Shown here in pieces: positions 9,003 to 18,559 of a stretch of 64,000 nucleotides of DNA. Source of the DNA: Paenibacillus eucommiae (GTDB taxonomy: Bacteria; Bacillota; Bacilli; Paenibacillales; NBRC-103111); the NCBI RefSeq assembly GCF_017874215.1, contig NZ_JAGGLB010000002.1:588166-652165 (forward strand), in the 5' to 3' direction. A program made the position numbers and the translations under genes. Numbering within the stretch: position 1 is the first letter of the stretch; every line of letters starts with the position of its first letter. The notes below the pieces were generated by a model. The model was not told the DNA's origin, searched no databases, and was given only the letters and a program-made list of their open reading frames with translations.

Positions 9003-10640
9003 TTATTTTCCATGCTGCGTATACTGTTTCGGTGAAATGCCTACTTCTCTTTTAAAAATTTTGCAAAAATGTCTGTAATCGTTATACCCTACGGCACTTG
9101 CTACTTCATAAACCTTATACATATCCTGCTTCAGCAATTCCTTGGCCTTTCCTACCCGGGTCAGAGTTAGAAATGAGGTAAAGGTCACGCCAGTTTCTTG
9201 CCGGAACAGCCAGCTAAAATAGGAAGAATTCACATAAAACCGCTCGGCAATATCCGTTAATGAAATCTCATTCATATACTGTTCGATCACAAACTCCTTC
9301 ACTCGCTTAACCAAATTCCGCCCGTCATCCTGATCCAGGTGCTTCAGCTCAGTTCTGACTTCCTCTATTTTCTGTTTGGCGAACGAGAGGATATGAGTCA
9401 AATCGCTCAAGCCGCTTAGAGAAATTTCATTCATGCTTTTCATTTCTATATCATGACTTTGTTCCGTCGCATAACCGCAAACCGAATAAAGCATCTGTAC
9501 TGCAGCATGCTTAACACTCTCGTATTCAATATTTCGATGCCGCGCAATGTGCCCGAACATATCCTCAAAGATAGGCTCCAAATCGCCGTTGCCTGCAGTT
9601 ATGTACATCGTCAGCGTTTCTTCCGCTTGTTTCAATTGTTGAAACTCCGGATAGTTCAAAGACCTTAAAGCGGGGACTGCCGCCGAGAAGTTAATGGAGC
9701 CGCCCCCTGTATAAAATCGGTAAGCCAACGCATCCGCGGCTTGCCGATAGGACTGCGGAAGCTCATCAGGAATATCTACCGCTCTTCCGATTCCCGCGGA
9801 GAACAAAGCTCCAACATACACTTCGGAGCACCTCAAGCTGATCTCATTCATAAGGCTGTGCATCGTTTGTTCCAATCGTTGCCCTGCATACTCAGCCTCG
9901 CCGGTCGCGGGCATACTAACCAGCAATACAAGGCGGCCATCATTATCAAAAGTATGTTGAAACGATACAGGTAAATCCGCTTGCTCCATCACCTGCGAAG
10001 CGGCATTCGGAAGGAACCAGCTGCTGCTTCGCTTATAATCTCCGATAACATCCGTTGCACAGACCGCCGCATTATCTATATCCAGAACTGCACAAATGTA
10101 ACTTGCCTGCTCTATTGTCGAGTGTAATAATCCGCTAATCAAGCTGCCGATATCCGCATCTGACTGGTCATGAATCCAGGCGTTCAGCTTCTCTTCCCTT
10201 AGTTGTCGAGAACCAGCCTCCACTTGCTGCTGCAAAAGCTGCTTCTCCGTTCTCTCCGCTTGTTCGCGATCAAGGATTTCCCTAAGCTGCATAAAGGTTT
10301 CGGCAAGCTTATCGCGTTTGATTGGCTTCAGAATATATTGAAAAACGCCATACTCCAAAGACTGCCTTGCATATTCGAATTCACTGAAGCCCGTGAGAAT
10401 GACAATCTTAACTCCCGGTTTTTTCACTTTAATTTGTCGCGTCAACTCGAGGCCGTCGAGAACAGGCATTCTCACATCCGTCATCACCACATCGACTTCA
10501 TTGTCCAAAATATAAGGCAGCGCCTGCTTCCCGTTAGCCGCTTCCCCGCAAACCTCAAATCCCAATGCATGCCACTCGATGCTATGGACCAAGCCTTTGC
10601 GGATAATCTCTTCATCCTCGACGATAAATAGTTTCTTCAA
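9003..10640 (-). CDS. Response regulator with AraC-type DNA-binding domain (YesN-like)
   Basis: Cytoplasmic transcription factor. The N-terminal receiver domain has the acidic pair in FIVEDEE and the phosphoacceptor aspartate in VVMTDVRMP (about residue 55). A long middle region follows, and the C-terminal 100 residues are a two-HTH AraC domain (SYFSWLFRQETG, and YNDYRHFCKIFKREVGISPKQY). I favour the TTG start at 10640, because AAAGGGG sits 9 bases upstream; the ATG at 10649 abuts that site directly. It lies 40 bases downstream of the histidine kinase gene at 10680-13436, so the two form one unit. It probably activates the importer 2 operon. Confidence 0.92.
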   Translation of the reverse strand: MKKLFIVEDEEIIRKGLVHSIEWHALGFEVCGEAANGKQALPYILDNEVDVVMTDVRMPVLDGLELTRQIKVKKPGVKIVILTGFSEFEYARQSLEYGVFQYILKPIKRDKLAETFMQLREILDREQAERTEKQLLQQQVEAGSRQLREEKLNAWIHDQSDADIGSLISGLLHSTIEQASYICAVLDIDNAAVCATDVIGDYKRSSSWFLPNAASQVMEQADLPVSFQHTFDNDGRLVLLVSMPATGEAEYAGQRLEQTMHSLMNEISLRCSEVYVGALFSAGIGRAVDIPDELPQSYRQAADALAYRFYTGGGSINFSAAVPALRSLNYPEFQQLKQAEETLTMYITAGNGDLEPIFEDMFGHIARHRNIEYESVKHAAVQMLYSVCGYATEQSHDIEMKSMNEISLSGLSDLTHILSFAKQKIEEVRTELKHLDQDDGRNLVKRVKEFVIEQYMNEISLTDIAERFYVNSSYFSWLFRQETGVTFTSFLTLTRVGKAKELLKQDMYKVYEVASAVGYNDYRHFCKIFKREVGISPKQYTQHGK

Positions 10641-10679
10641 TAAAATCATCCCCTTTTATTCGTCTCATTTCTCTCTCTT

Positions 10680-13436
10680 TTAAAGGATTGGCAGCATGAC
10701 AGTAACAACCGTTCCTTCATTAATCTTACTTGTAATCTGCAGCCCATACTGATCACCAAACATCAGCTTGATCCGCTCATTTACATTTAATAGGCCAATA
10801 CTCCTTGAAGGCTCATGGTACCAATTCCGGAACCGTTCACGTAATTCGTTTAATCGTTCGTCCTCCATCCCCAGACCATTATCCGCAATTTGCAGTTGCA
10901 AACTGCCCTCATGGATAAAGCCGTTGATTTGAATTGTACCGGGTCCCTCCATCAGCTCAATGCCATGGTAAATAGCATTTTCGATAATTGGCTGCAGTAC
11001 CAGTTTAATCGTTTTACAAAGGTTGGCGTCTTCATGAATATTCCAATGAACGTTTAACTTCTCGTTATAGCGAATTTTCTGAATCGTTATATAAGCCTCT
11101 GCATGCTGCACTTCTTCCCCGACACTGACGATATGTTGCCCACGGTTAATACCGATCCGAAACAAATCGGCCAGTGAAGTCATCATTTTTACAGCCTTTT
11201 CGTTTTCACTTTGAATAACCAGCCAATTAATCGATTCGAATGTATTGTACAAGAAATGGGGATTAATTTGTGACTGCAGCGCGTTTAACTCCGCCTCTCT
11301 TTTTTTGGTTTCGAGCTCCTGCTCTCGGATTTTGGAAGCCGTAATTTGCTCTATCAGACTCTGCAGGCGGTCCAGCATCGTATTAAAGCTGCGGCCAAGC
11401 AGCTCGATTTCATCCCCGCTGCGCTCATAGAAACGTACACCCAGATTGCCTTCCTGCACCTTCTTGATAACACGAATCAGCGAATGTATGGGCCGCAAGA
11501 ACACAGCCGATTTCTGGATACAAATAATAACGATTACGAGCATCATGATCGATAAAACAAATAAATTATAAGTAATCAAATCATTTTTGGAGCTCACCAG
11601 CTCATTTGAAGGGAGGAGGGCATGAATCCTCCAATCACTATAGCTAAGTCCTGTTTCGGCCTTAAACATCTTGCCTGGCAAAGATAATAGCGGAAGCTCC
11701 TTCAGTTTCTTGCCTATCGTTTGTTTATCGTTGGCAGACAGGATAACACCATCACTATTGCTGATCAGTACGGCCCCCTGATTACTGATCCTAACATCCT
11801 TGAACATTTGACTTAATAGAGCTTCTTGAATATCCACCTTCAAATATCCGATCGTTTGAGCAAATCCCTCGGTGAAAAGTATATTGCCTTTTATTTCATG
11901 AACTAATGAAAATACCTGGTTTTGAAACTCATCAGCATGCGTGTCAACCCAGACCATATTCGTCTTTCTTTCCATTAACGGCGCTTTAAGCTCATCATGA
12001 ATCTGTGAGGAGGAGTACAACACTTCCCCATTCATTTTGTATAGCGTTATCGTACTTAAGCCATTGTGATAAATCGCTTTGTTCATAATTTCTTTAGTTA
12101 TCGTTTGCTGCTGCTTCCTGTATTCAGTTAACTCTGTCAGAGGAGGCATCGTATAGAGCAGCTGTACATTTTCATTTGTAATCATGTACTTTGCGTTGCG
12201 GATATGACGATTGAGCAGCATATCTATGCTGGATGAGGCTTGTAGCAGTGTCTGGCGAAATGATTGCTCCAGTTGATTCTCTACAATATGTACCGTTTTC
12301 TGATACAGCAATAAGCTGAGCACTAACATAGGAACAATCACTATGCACATATAAAATAAAAAGAGCTTATATCCGAATTTCATAGATTTAAAGAAGAGAA
12401 ACCGGTATCCCTGATTGGACGCATAATAGCCTGTTAGTAATTCAGGTCCATTGATTCCCTTCAGGAAAGCTTGCTTCATCTTCCTGATGCGCCACGTCAA
12501 CCCCCTTGAAGCGAACATTGCAGCAATCATACAGATAACAACGATAATACTTACATGAAGCACTACAAATATACGAATTTCGTTTAATGGTTTAACGATG
12601 TTCTTTTCAGAAATTAAATTAACCAAATACCAATCCATCAGACCTGATTTCATATAAACGAAACGATTGCTCTCTTCGCGAATACTTCCTTCAGGTTTTT
12701 CAGCAGCGATCACATTCATTAACGGAGTTGTATCTGTAGTCGTTAGGGTTGTTCCTAACCATGTTTGTTTGGTAGTACGATCTATCGCATATACATTTCC
12801 GGCAGACTGTTTTTGCATAATGGATGCGGTGGACAAAAAACTGATCATAATCACATCATTGCCTTCAGAGTTAGAGATTTTCTTCACCATAAAAATGATA
12901 TTCGTACCATCCCCGGCAACCTTCATCTGATTGCTCCTTGAAGATTGAAACAATTCATCACTGCTGACCAATAAATATTGATCATCCTGCAGGCTCAGCA
13001 CCTTCTTTTGGTAAATTGGCGTGCTGAGTAATTCCTCGTAGGTATAATTATTTGTCCTGAACCCTGCTGCGAAGTCCTGTGATTGGGACAAAATCATAGC
13101 CCCTAATATGGCATCGTTATTAGAGATTGCTGTCTTAAGCAGCTTCTCTACTTCCGTTGCATCCGAGTAACGCTGAAAGGATGTTTTGATAGTTGGAGTA
13201 AACACTTGATTCAAAATTGTATTATTCTGCAAAATGCCTGCTGACTGATTCACATCCTCTACAATCGTCAGCAAGCTGCGGTCAATTTGCTTCAATTCGT
13301 TAATGAGATATTTTTCTGTTTCCAGAATCAGAATATGCGCTGCAATATTATAAGAGATTACTCCGATCAGTATCGCTATACTCACTACCATAATCAATGA
13401 TGTGGAAAGCAGCTTTTTGAAAATTGAATTTCCCAT
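10680..13436 (-). CDS. Sensor histidine kinase, YesM-like, with two extracellular sensor regions
   Basis: Membrane kinase partner of the regulator at 9003-10640. It has 918 residues against about 580-600 for a usual YesM. Hydrophobic helices lie at about 12-36, 288-310, 357-378 and 622-641, so there are two extracellular loops (about 37-287 and 379-621) instead of one. A HAMP region follows (about 642-700), then the His_kinase motif QINPHFLYN with the phosphorylated histidine near 727. The ATPase domain has N-box residues around PIIENAIYHG and G-box DNGLGM. The first half looks like an extra sensor module added in front of a normal YesM. The loops are probably Cache-like, but that is inferred. 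Confidence 0.9.
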   Translation of the reverse strand: MGNSIFKKLLSTSLIMVVSIAILIGVISYNIAAHILILETEKYLINELKQIDRSLLTIVEDVNQSAGILQNNTILNQVFTPTIKTSFQRYSDATEVEKLLKTAISNNDAILGAMILSQSQDFAAGFRTNNYTYEELLSTPIYQKKVLSLQDDQYLLVSSDELFQSSRSNQMKVAGDGTNIIFMVKKISNSEGNDVIMISFLSTASIMQKQSAGNVYAIDRTTKQTWLGTTLTTTDTTPLMNVIAAEKPEGSIREESNRFVYMKSGLMDWYLVNLISEKNIVKPLNEIRIFVVLHVSIIVVICMIAAMFASRGLTWRIRKMKQAFLKGINGPELLTGYYASNQGYRFLFFKSMKFGYKLFLFYMCIVIVPMLVLSLLLYQKTVHIVENQLEQSFRQTLLQASSSIDMLLNRHIRNAKYMITNENVQLLYTMPPLTELTEYRKQQQTITKEIMNKAIYHNGLSTITLYKMNGEVLYSSSQIHDELKAPLMERKTNMVWVDTHADEFQNQVFSLVHEIKGNILFTEGFAQTIGYLKVDIQEALLSQMFKDVRISNQGAVLISNSDGVILSANDKQTIGKKLKELPLLSLPGKMFKAETGLSYSDWRIHALLPSNELVSSKNDLITYNLFVLSIMMLVIVIICIQKSAVFLRPIHSLIRVIKKVQEGNLGVRFYERSGDEIELLGRSFNTMLDRLQSLIEQITASKIREQELETKKREAELNALQSQINPHFLYNTFESINWLVIQSENEKAVKMMTSLADLFRIGINRGQHIVSVGEEVQHAEAYITIQKIRYNEKLNVHWNIHEDANLCKTIKLVLQPIIENAIYHGIELMEGPGTIQINGFIHEGSLQLQIADNGLGMEDERLNELRERFRNWYHEPSRSIGLLNVNERIKLMFGDQYGLQITSKINEGTVVTVMLPIL

Positions 13437-13518
13437 GTATCAACCGCCCTAATCTTACAAATGAAATCGCTTGCACATCTAAGTGATCACATAGCCTAGA
13501 GGTTTGAAAGTGAATCGT

Positions 13519-13557
13519 CAAAAACCCACTCAGTCAGGCTGCGCGCCTGAAGGTGGG
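13519..13557 (-). terminator. Rho-independent terminator after the glycosidase-like gene
   Basis: Read on the minus strand, CCCAC/GTGGG arms enclose an inner TCAGG/CCTGA pairing and a GC-rich loop, and are followed by TTTTTGA. It lies about 145 bases beyond the stop of the gene at 13703 and before the kinase gene start at 13436. The rest of the 13437-13702 gap shows nothing clear. Confidence 0.7.
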
Positions 13558-13702
13558 CTTATGACAATGAATTGTCATTCACAACCTCAATATATTTCAC
13601 ATATGAGAAATACTTTCACAAATCAATAAGTTCATATTAACTCTTTACTATTTTGGTGTCAATATGAATCCTCCTTATATCATCCTTTTTTTAGATTTAA
13701 AG

Positions 13703-16402
13703 CTAATGGATTCCAACCTCGGCAAACTGCATGCGATAGGGCTGGCCAGGCTCCGTAGTGATTTTCCTCAAACTTGTTCCCTCCACTTTAACATAGCGTG
13801 CGGATAGCGCTGTAAAAGTAAAGCTTTGCTCCAAACCAGGCGGTAAAGCATATCCAGTCCGTGTGGCAACCGTCGTCCAGGGACCTCCGGCGTTGGCCGC
13901 TGTTTTAATCGTAAAATCAATAGGAAATCCCAAACCTACATTACCAGAATCATTGCGGGGATATAGATCCACCCTGCTAATTGTTCTGGAAGTTTGCATA
14001 TCGAACGAAATCGATTCTGTATGATTTGTGCTTGTATTGCTGCTGCTGGACCACCCATATAATCCAGGTACGGAATTTCGCGTTAAATCAACAAGCTTAG
14101 CTACACCCCAATCCGCATTTTCTACAGAACTCGTAGAAGTAACAAGCGAACCTTTGGCAAAGTTCGGCGCGGCATACACCTCAAATTCGCTTAATTGCAT
14201 ACGATACTCCCCTGCACTCACCCTTAAATTGGTACCTTCTAATTTAACGTACCTGGCAGTGACAGGAGTAAAAGTAAACCATTGACTACTATTTCCTGGT
14301 AAGGGATATCCCGTTTTTGTAACGACCGTGGTCCAAGGACCAGAAGAACTTGCTGCAACTTGGATCGTAAAGTCGATCGGGAATCCTCTTCCAACATTTC
14401 CTGTATCGTTACGAGGAAATAAGTCGACCTCTCCGAACGTTTTGGAAGCGCCCAAATCCATTGTAATCGATTCTGTATGATTAACATGAATAGAGCTGTT
14501 GCTGCTCCAGCCTAAAGAACCAGTTACAGTATTTCTTTGATCATCATTTACCAATATTTTGCCCCAGCCCGTACTAGAGCTTTCCAAGGAGCTTGTGGCA
14601 CTCACGACTGCTTCGGCGGCTAAATTTAATTGAGGTGTAAATCCAGCCGGTAAGGCAAACAAGCGCCCTTCGCCCGGGCTTAAGGTAAGATTCAGCACTC
14701 CTGTTGCAGCATTGTAGCCAGGTACACTAACTTCCAAACCAGTTGTTTTGGAAATTTCAGTGAGACTGCCTGGTTTTGGGTTGAAGTTAAAATCTAGTGT
14801 TTTACTTGTTGTATAATCCCGATTGGTTAGCATGACATATTTGCGTCCACTCGCATTGGTGAAATAGCCAATAATCATCGGCTCCGCTAAGCTGGCGGGT
14901 TTAACAAAGAAATTAGGCGGCAGAAACTTCGTACCTGTCCAAAGGGTAGTACCTGTATGATAAACCCGCAATGAAGTCAGATCTTTCAACGTGCCGCCGA
15001 GCTTGCGCATTTCAGAGTTTAACGTCTGCAATTGCGTATAGCGTGGCAGAAGGGTACCATTCTCAGAAACCGGGGTCCCAGGGAAAGATGCTGCCGGATC
15101 CGGGCGCCAATACGTATACCAATTCATTTTTTTCATTCCATAGGTTAATAGAGAATACACATTCCATCGCATCATATCCATCGTAACGGTCCTTGAGTTG
15201 CCATCCAGGCTTTGTAGAAATCCGCCATACAAGACGTTATTGGCTAGTCCCCGGCCACGGACCAGCTCTGCATTTTGAAAGTAAGATGAATTATCGGAGG
15301 AACCAAAAAGGAATGGATAATTATCGTAAAGCATATAATCCGCGCCACTGTATTGAATCCAGTCATCTAGGTAATTTTCGTAGTTTGTGCCTTGATTATC
15401 ACGAGTTGTGTACAGCCTGAAGAAGAAATCATACGTTTGCGCAGCACCATTCTCATAAGCAGCACCGCCAGCATATACATCAGTATTCGAACGCGTGACC
15501 CCGCCGATTAAATTATTACCGCCACCATTATGAACAAGCTCTAAATAATAAGTAGTTAACGGCGTAACATCCTTGCTTAGTTGAAAATAATGATAATAAT
15601 CCCAGCCCTCGGTTAAACCTGTTCCTAGAGCCAGAGCTTCGCTCATAAGAAAAGTTTTGCTCGGACTGTCCCATAACTTAAGCGTTAACATTTCAGTCGA
15701 AGACCACTGAGTTGCGTCGATATACATATCGACACCGTCCAGATAGGTCACTCCTGCAGGTATAGTAATCGTTTGTCCAAGGCTGTGGGTCGATGTCACG
15801 CTTGAACTGCTGCCTCTAGCACCTGAATTTGACAGAAACAGCTTTCCATATGGCGCTTGTACTCTTTGATCAGTGACGCTAGGCAGCATGTTTACATAGT
15901 AGTCTATATTGGGGGCAAATGCCTTGGCTTGTTTATAAGTATTGGCGAAGCCTTCCATCTCATAAGCTGATGGTTCATCTATAATATTCATCCCTTTTAC
16001 ACGAGAATCACTCTTATATGGAGTCAAAGTGGTTTGCAAGGCAGTAATATCAGCAGGCGTAAAGGTTTGTTTACCCGTTATACCTGAATCGGATACCTGC
16101 AGCTTTACGTTATTGGCATAACTGTTGGCTATACCCGTTTCATTGGCAGCTTTGTTCATAACACCATTCCACAGGTGGATTCCGGTGATGATATCTATAT
16201 TGGCAGCGGCGATATTTGCCCAGTGCGCATTCGTGTTGTAATCGCCTCCAACATAAATCGGTGGCTGCCAATAACCTCCTACTTCAAAGGAACCTGTTCC
16301 GGATGCCTTGGCATGATTAGGCACTAACAAGAATATTAAAGCAATTATTAGCACCAAGATAAACCCTTTGCCATTTACACCAATTGTTTCTTCCTGCCAC
16401 AT
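13703..16402 (-). CDS. Secreted glycosidase-like protein with inserted beta-sandwich and two F5/8 type C domains
   Basis: Exported protein of 899 residues. A signal peptide covers about residues 12-33 (cleavage near AKA). Residues about 40-590 resemble a TIM-barrel glycosidase: IIDEPS (D142, E143) and LYDNYPF (360-364) are candidate active-site strands. The barrel is interrupted at about 205-335 by a beta-sandwich-like stretch with LGQTITIP, TLKLWDSPSK and YYLEL. A beta domain ends in LSPGEGRLFALP. Two discoidin-like (F5/8 type C) modules follow (about 590-745 and 746-899), each with LFPRNDTGNVG or LYPRNDSGNVG. No known GH family was recognised. A homologue is encoded at 20886-23975. Its promoter matches that of importer 2, so the two are probably co-induced. 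Confidence 0.8.
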   Translation of the reverse strand: MWQEETIGVNGKGFILVLIIALIFLLVPNHAKASGTGSFEVGGYWQPPIYVGGDYNTNAHWANIAAANIDIITGIHLWNGVMNKAANETGIANSYANNVKLQVSDSGITGKQTFTPADITALQTTLTPYKSDSRVKGMNIIDEPSAYEMEGFANTYKQAKAFAPNIDYYVNMLPSVTDQRVQAPYGKLFLSNSGARGSSSSVTSTHSLGQTITIPAGVTYLDGVDMYIDATQWSSTEMLTLKLWDSPSKTFLMSEALALGTGLTEGWDYYHYFQLSKDVTPLTTYYLELVHNGGGNNLIGGVTRSNTDVYAGGAAYENGAAQTYDFFFRLYTTRDNQGTNYENYLDDWIQYSGADYMLYDNYPFLFGSSDNSSYFQNAELVRGRGLANNVLYGGFLQSLDGNSRTVTMDMMRWNVYSLLTYGMKKMNWYTYWRPDPAASFPGTPVSENGTLLPRYTQLQTLNSEMRKLGGTLKDLTSLRVYHTGTTLWTGTKFLPPNFFVKPASLAEPMIIGYFTNASGRKYVMLTNRDYTTSKTLDFNFNPKPGSLTEISKTTGLEVSVPGYNAATGVLNLTLSPGEGRLFALPAGFTPQLNLAAEAVVSATSSLESSSTGWGKILVNDDQRNTVTGSLGWSSNSSIHVNHTESITMDLGASKTFGEVDLFPRNDTGNVGRGFPIDFTIQVAASSSGPWTTVVTKTGYPLPGNSSQWFTFTPVTARYVKLEGTNLRVSAGEYRMQLSEFEVYAAPNFAKGSLVTSTSSVENADWGVAKLVDLTRNSVPGLYGWSSSSNTSTNHTESISFDMQTSRTISRVDLYPRNDSGNVGLGFPIDFTIKTAANAGGPWTTVATRTGYALPPGLEQSFTFTALSARYVKVEGTSLRKITTEPGQPYRMQFAEVGIH

Positions 16403-16563
16403 CGTCGATCACTCCTTCATCAAATTGTTTCACCCATTCTGGTTTCCACTTCAGATGTCGAATGTCACGCCTCTGACTTACTTCCCTTCCCTCCTCAGCT
16501 CAAAATACTGCTTTAACATGTAATTCCCAAAAAACAAACATGTTTGGTTCCCGTTCCACCATC

Positions 16564-16627
16564 ATTCTAATGGAGTGCCCGACCAACAAATAGGTGTCTA
16601 ATTTTGGATTATGTGTCTGTTTTTTAG
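16564..16627 (-). promoter_or_regulatory. Activator-type promoter of the secreted glycosidase-like gene
   Basis: Second copy of the element at 8933-8996. The 47 bases 16581-16627 match it at 40 positions. A -10 hexamer TAGAAT (16569-16564) lies 17 bases after TATTTG, the same spacing as in the other copy although the bases in between differ. The gene start is about 160 bases further on at 16402, which leaves a long leader. Confidence 0.62.
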
Positions 16628-16674
16628 TTATTAGTATCATTTACGCTCTAATTAGATAAGAAAAACGCTTGGCG

Positions 16675-16769
16675 GAGTCCTTTGATGCGCATGTTCGTGA
16701 CTTGGGCGCGTTGCGGAGGGAATGGCTGTGGGCTCCAGCCGCTGTTAAAGATTTGTTCCTTTTAATGGT
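16675..16769. repeat. Left half of the interspersed palindromic repeat (copy C)
   Basis: This stretch matches the left arm of the repeats at 28825 and 43446, from GAGTCCTTTGA through GGAATGGCTGTGGGC and CCGCTGTTAAAGATTTGTTCC. The complementary right arm is missing: after about 16769 the sequence is unrelated. It is therefore a truncated copy that can no longer form the long stem. Confidence 0.75.
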
Positions 16770-17197
16770 CGAGATGATGTCGATTAACTGTGGACAACAA
16801 ATAGATGAGCCAAGCCCTGTTGATTAACATAAATATTTATTTCCACTACTCGCTTTCCCTACCTATAGCATACATTCCAATAAGAACCCACCCTGGGGGA
16901 CAAAAAGATGCATAAGTACATCATTTTTGGACCTGAGTGCACTCGTAAAAGGAAATTCTTGCAAATCTGCAGGATTTTAGGCGTCTTTTGTCCATTTGAG
17001 CGCTCCAAGTGACTATTTTCCTGCACTTTTGCAGCAATTCTCGGACAATACCCGATTTCAGGTGAAAAATCCTGCACTTTTGCAGGATTTACTAGGGGTA
17101 GAGTCCAAAGCTTTGGCCTCCAAAGGCAGGGGGAGCCTCCGAGGCTGCTGAGAGGCGAGTTTTGATCGATTTCAGTGGGAGTTTGAGTTGTACCCAG
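16770..17197. other. Non-coding stretch with TGCAC-TTTTGCAGG short repeats
   Basis: No convincing gene is present; the 72-codon minus-strand frame here lacks a ribosome binding site and is built on repeats. Between 16950 and 17090 the motif TGCACTTTTGCAG occurs twice and TGCAAATCTGCAGGATTTT once. The copy near 17069-17091 forms a 9-bp hairpin, AATCCTGCA-CTTT-TGCAGGATT. Confidence 0.45.
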
Positions 17198-17240
17198 TTA
17201 ATGATTTTTTCACTCCAGGTATTTCAAAAAACTTATACTA
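17198..17240. repeat. Repeat end-module sharing CACTCCAGG...ACTTATACT with 44129-44174
   Basis: A TTTTTTCACTCCAGG core followed 12 bases later by ACTTATACT recurs at 44129-44174. In both places it lies a few hundred bases beyond a copy of the palindromic repeat and shortly before a terminator hairpin. It may be the far end of the same element. Confidence 0.45.
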
Positions 17241-17250
17241 ATAATTTCAT

Positions 17251-17300
17251 AAAAAAAAAGCCCTGTACCTCGCTCATAGCGAAGCACGGGACCTTTTTTT
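17251..17300. terminator. Bidirectional-looking terminator after a Gfo/Idh gene
   Basis: A stem with CCCGTGCTTCGCT opposite AGCGAGGTACAGGGC is flanked by runs of T on both strands (nine T after the minus-strand stem, seven after the plus-strand stem). It lies 22 bases beyond the stop of the gene at 17322 and clearly serves that minus-strand gene. Confidence 0.85.
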
Positions 17301-17321
17301 GCTTTGGTTCAAGAAAGCGGT

Positions 17322-18542
17322 CTAGAGTGCATACTTGCCGCCGCTTTCACTCGTCCGTTCAATCCACTGGCCGTTTGTAAAGTCAGGAAAAGCTACTGCA
17401 CTGCCTCCCAGTTGAATCGATTGTTCCGAAAGCACAGTGATGGCCATCCAGGCCGCCATGTCGTATACATCAATAGGAGGTATGGTTTGTTCGGAAACAG
17501 CAGTGATAAACGCACGCAGACATAAATAATCAATGCCCCCATGACCTTCCTGCACGCCCAACTCCAAGTATTCCTGCCAGATCGGATGCTCGTATTGCTC
17601 CTTGTACCGGTCAAATGACTCCCACGCATGGGCCTGACTTGTGTCTTCCAAGTGAATCACATTTCCGTCTTCCATCCAAATGCCCTTGGTCCCTTGAATG
17701 CGGCCGCCTCTGGAATAAGGCCGCGGCAATGACGTATCGTGGGTAAGTAAAATGGTTTCGCCTTGAGCGCATTGGATCATCGTCGTTACGATATCGCCTA
17801 ATTGAAAATTGGTCTTAGAAGACGGATGATCCGCCCCCAGATGGGTTTGCGCCCATAATTGAATGCCACGCGTTTTGCTCGCCATCGAAGAAAGCTTCAC
17901 AAAACGATTGCCGTAATTGATATTCAGGCATTTGGCAACCGGTCCAAGCGCGTGTGTCGGATACACGTCGCCATTGCGGTGCTTGTAATTATGAATGCGG
18001 TAGTGCCGGTTCTCAACGCCCAGAGCCACCTCATCCCGAAGGTCATGCTCATAAGCGCCCTGGCAATGGATAAGCTCGCCAAATATGCCTTGTCTGACCA
18101 TATTGAGCAGGGCTAGCTCCTCGCGGCCGTAGCAGCAATTTTCAAGCAGCATAATGCGCTTGCCAGTCTCCTCAGCCGTATGCACCAGCTGCCAGCACTC
18201 CTCCAGGGAGGAGGCGCCGCCAACCTCGGAGCCTACATACTTCCCTGCCTTCATAGCCGCAATCGTGATCGGCAGGTGACTCGTCCAAGACGTTGCAATA
18301 ATAACTGCTTCAACACTGCTTTGCGCTAGCAGAGCTTCATAAGACTTGAATATGGACGGTGCGGGCTGGCCTGCCGCGATGACCGCCTCAAGAGCGTTTT
18401 GCATTCTGTCCTCATATAAATCGCTGAGTGCGGTTATTTCTACATCTTTCATATTAAGCAGCAGTTGAAGCAAGGAACTTCCCCGATTTCCAAGTCCTAT
18501 AACCCCTAATTTGATTGTCCGGCTCCCCCATTGCTCTCCCAT
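17322..18542 (-). CDS. Gfo/Idh/MocA-family oxidoreductase
   Basis: NAD(P)-dependent sugar or cyclitol dehydrogenase-like protein of about 406 residues, cytoplasmic. The N-terminal Rossmann fold has LGVIGLGNRGSSLL. The EKP motif usual in this family is replaced by VGSEVGG at the same place, and the C-terminal part has YPTHALGPVAK. The start is ATG 18542, 9 bases after AGGAG; a GTG one codon earlier is also possible. It is transcribed alone, ends at a strong terminator and faces an AraC-type regulator (18672) across a 129-bp gap, which suggests local control. The lost lysine of EKP makes oxidoreductase activity less certain than for the other three Gfo/Idh genes in the window. Confidence 0.88.
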   Translation of the reverse strand: MGEQWGSRTIKLGVIGLGNRGSSLLQLLLNMKDVEITALSDLYEDRMQNALEAVIAAGQPAPSIFKSYEALLAQSSVEAVIIATSWTSHLPITIAAMKAGKYVGSEVGGASSLEECWQLVHTAEETGKRIMLLENCCYGREELALLNMVRQGIFGELIHCQGAYEHDLRDEVALGVENRHYRIHNYKHRNGDVYPTHALGPVAKCLNINYGNRFVKLSSMASKTRGIQLWAQTHLGADHPSSKTNFQLGDIVTTMIQCAQGETILLTHDTSLPRPYSRGGRIQGTKGIWMEDGNVIHLEDTSQAHAWESFDRYKEQYEHPIWQEYLELGVQEGHGGIDYLCLRAFITAVSEQTIPPIDVYDMAAWMAITVLSEQSIQLGGSAVAFPDFTNGQWIERTSESGGKYAL

Positions 18543-18559
18543 CACTACACACTCCTATT

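Noticed and set aside
16859..17077. 72-codon minus-strand frame in the gene-free region
   Set aside because: Its sequence follows short TGCA-type repeats and lacks a start site or protein-like composition.
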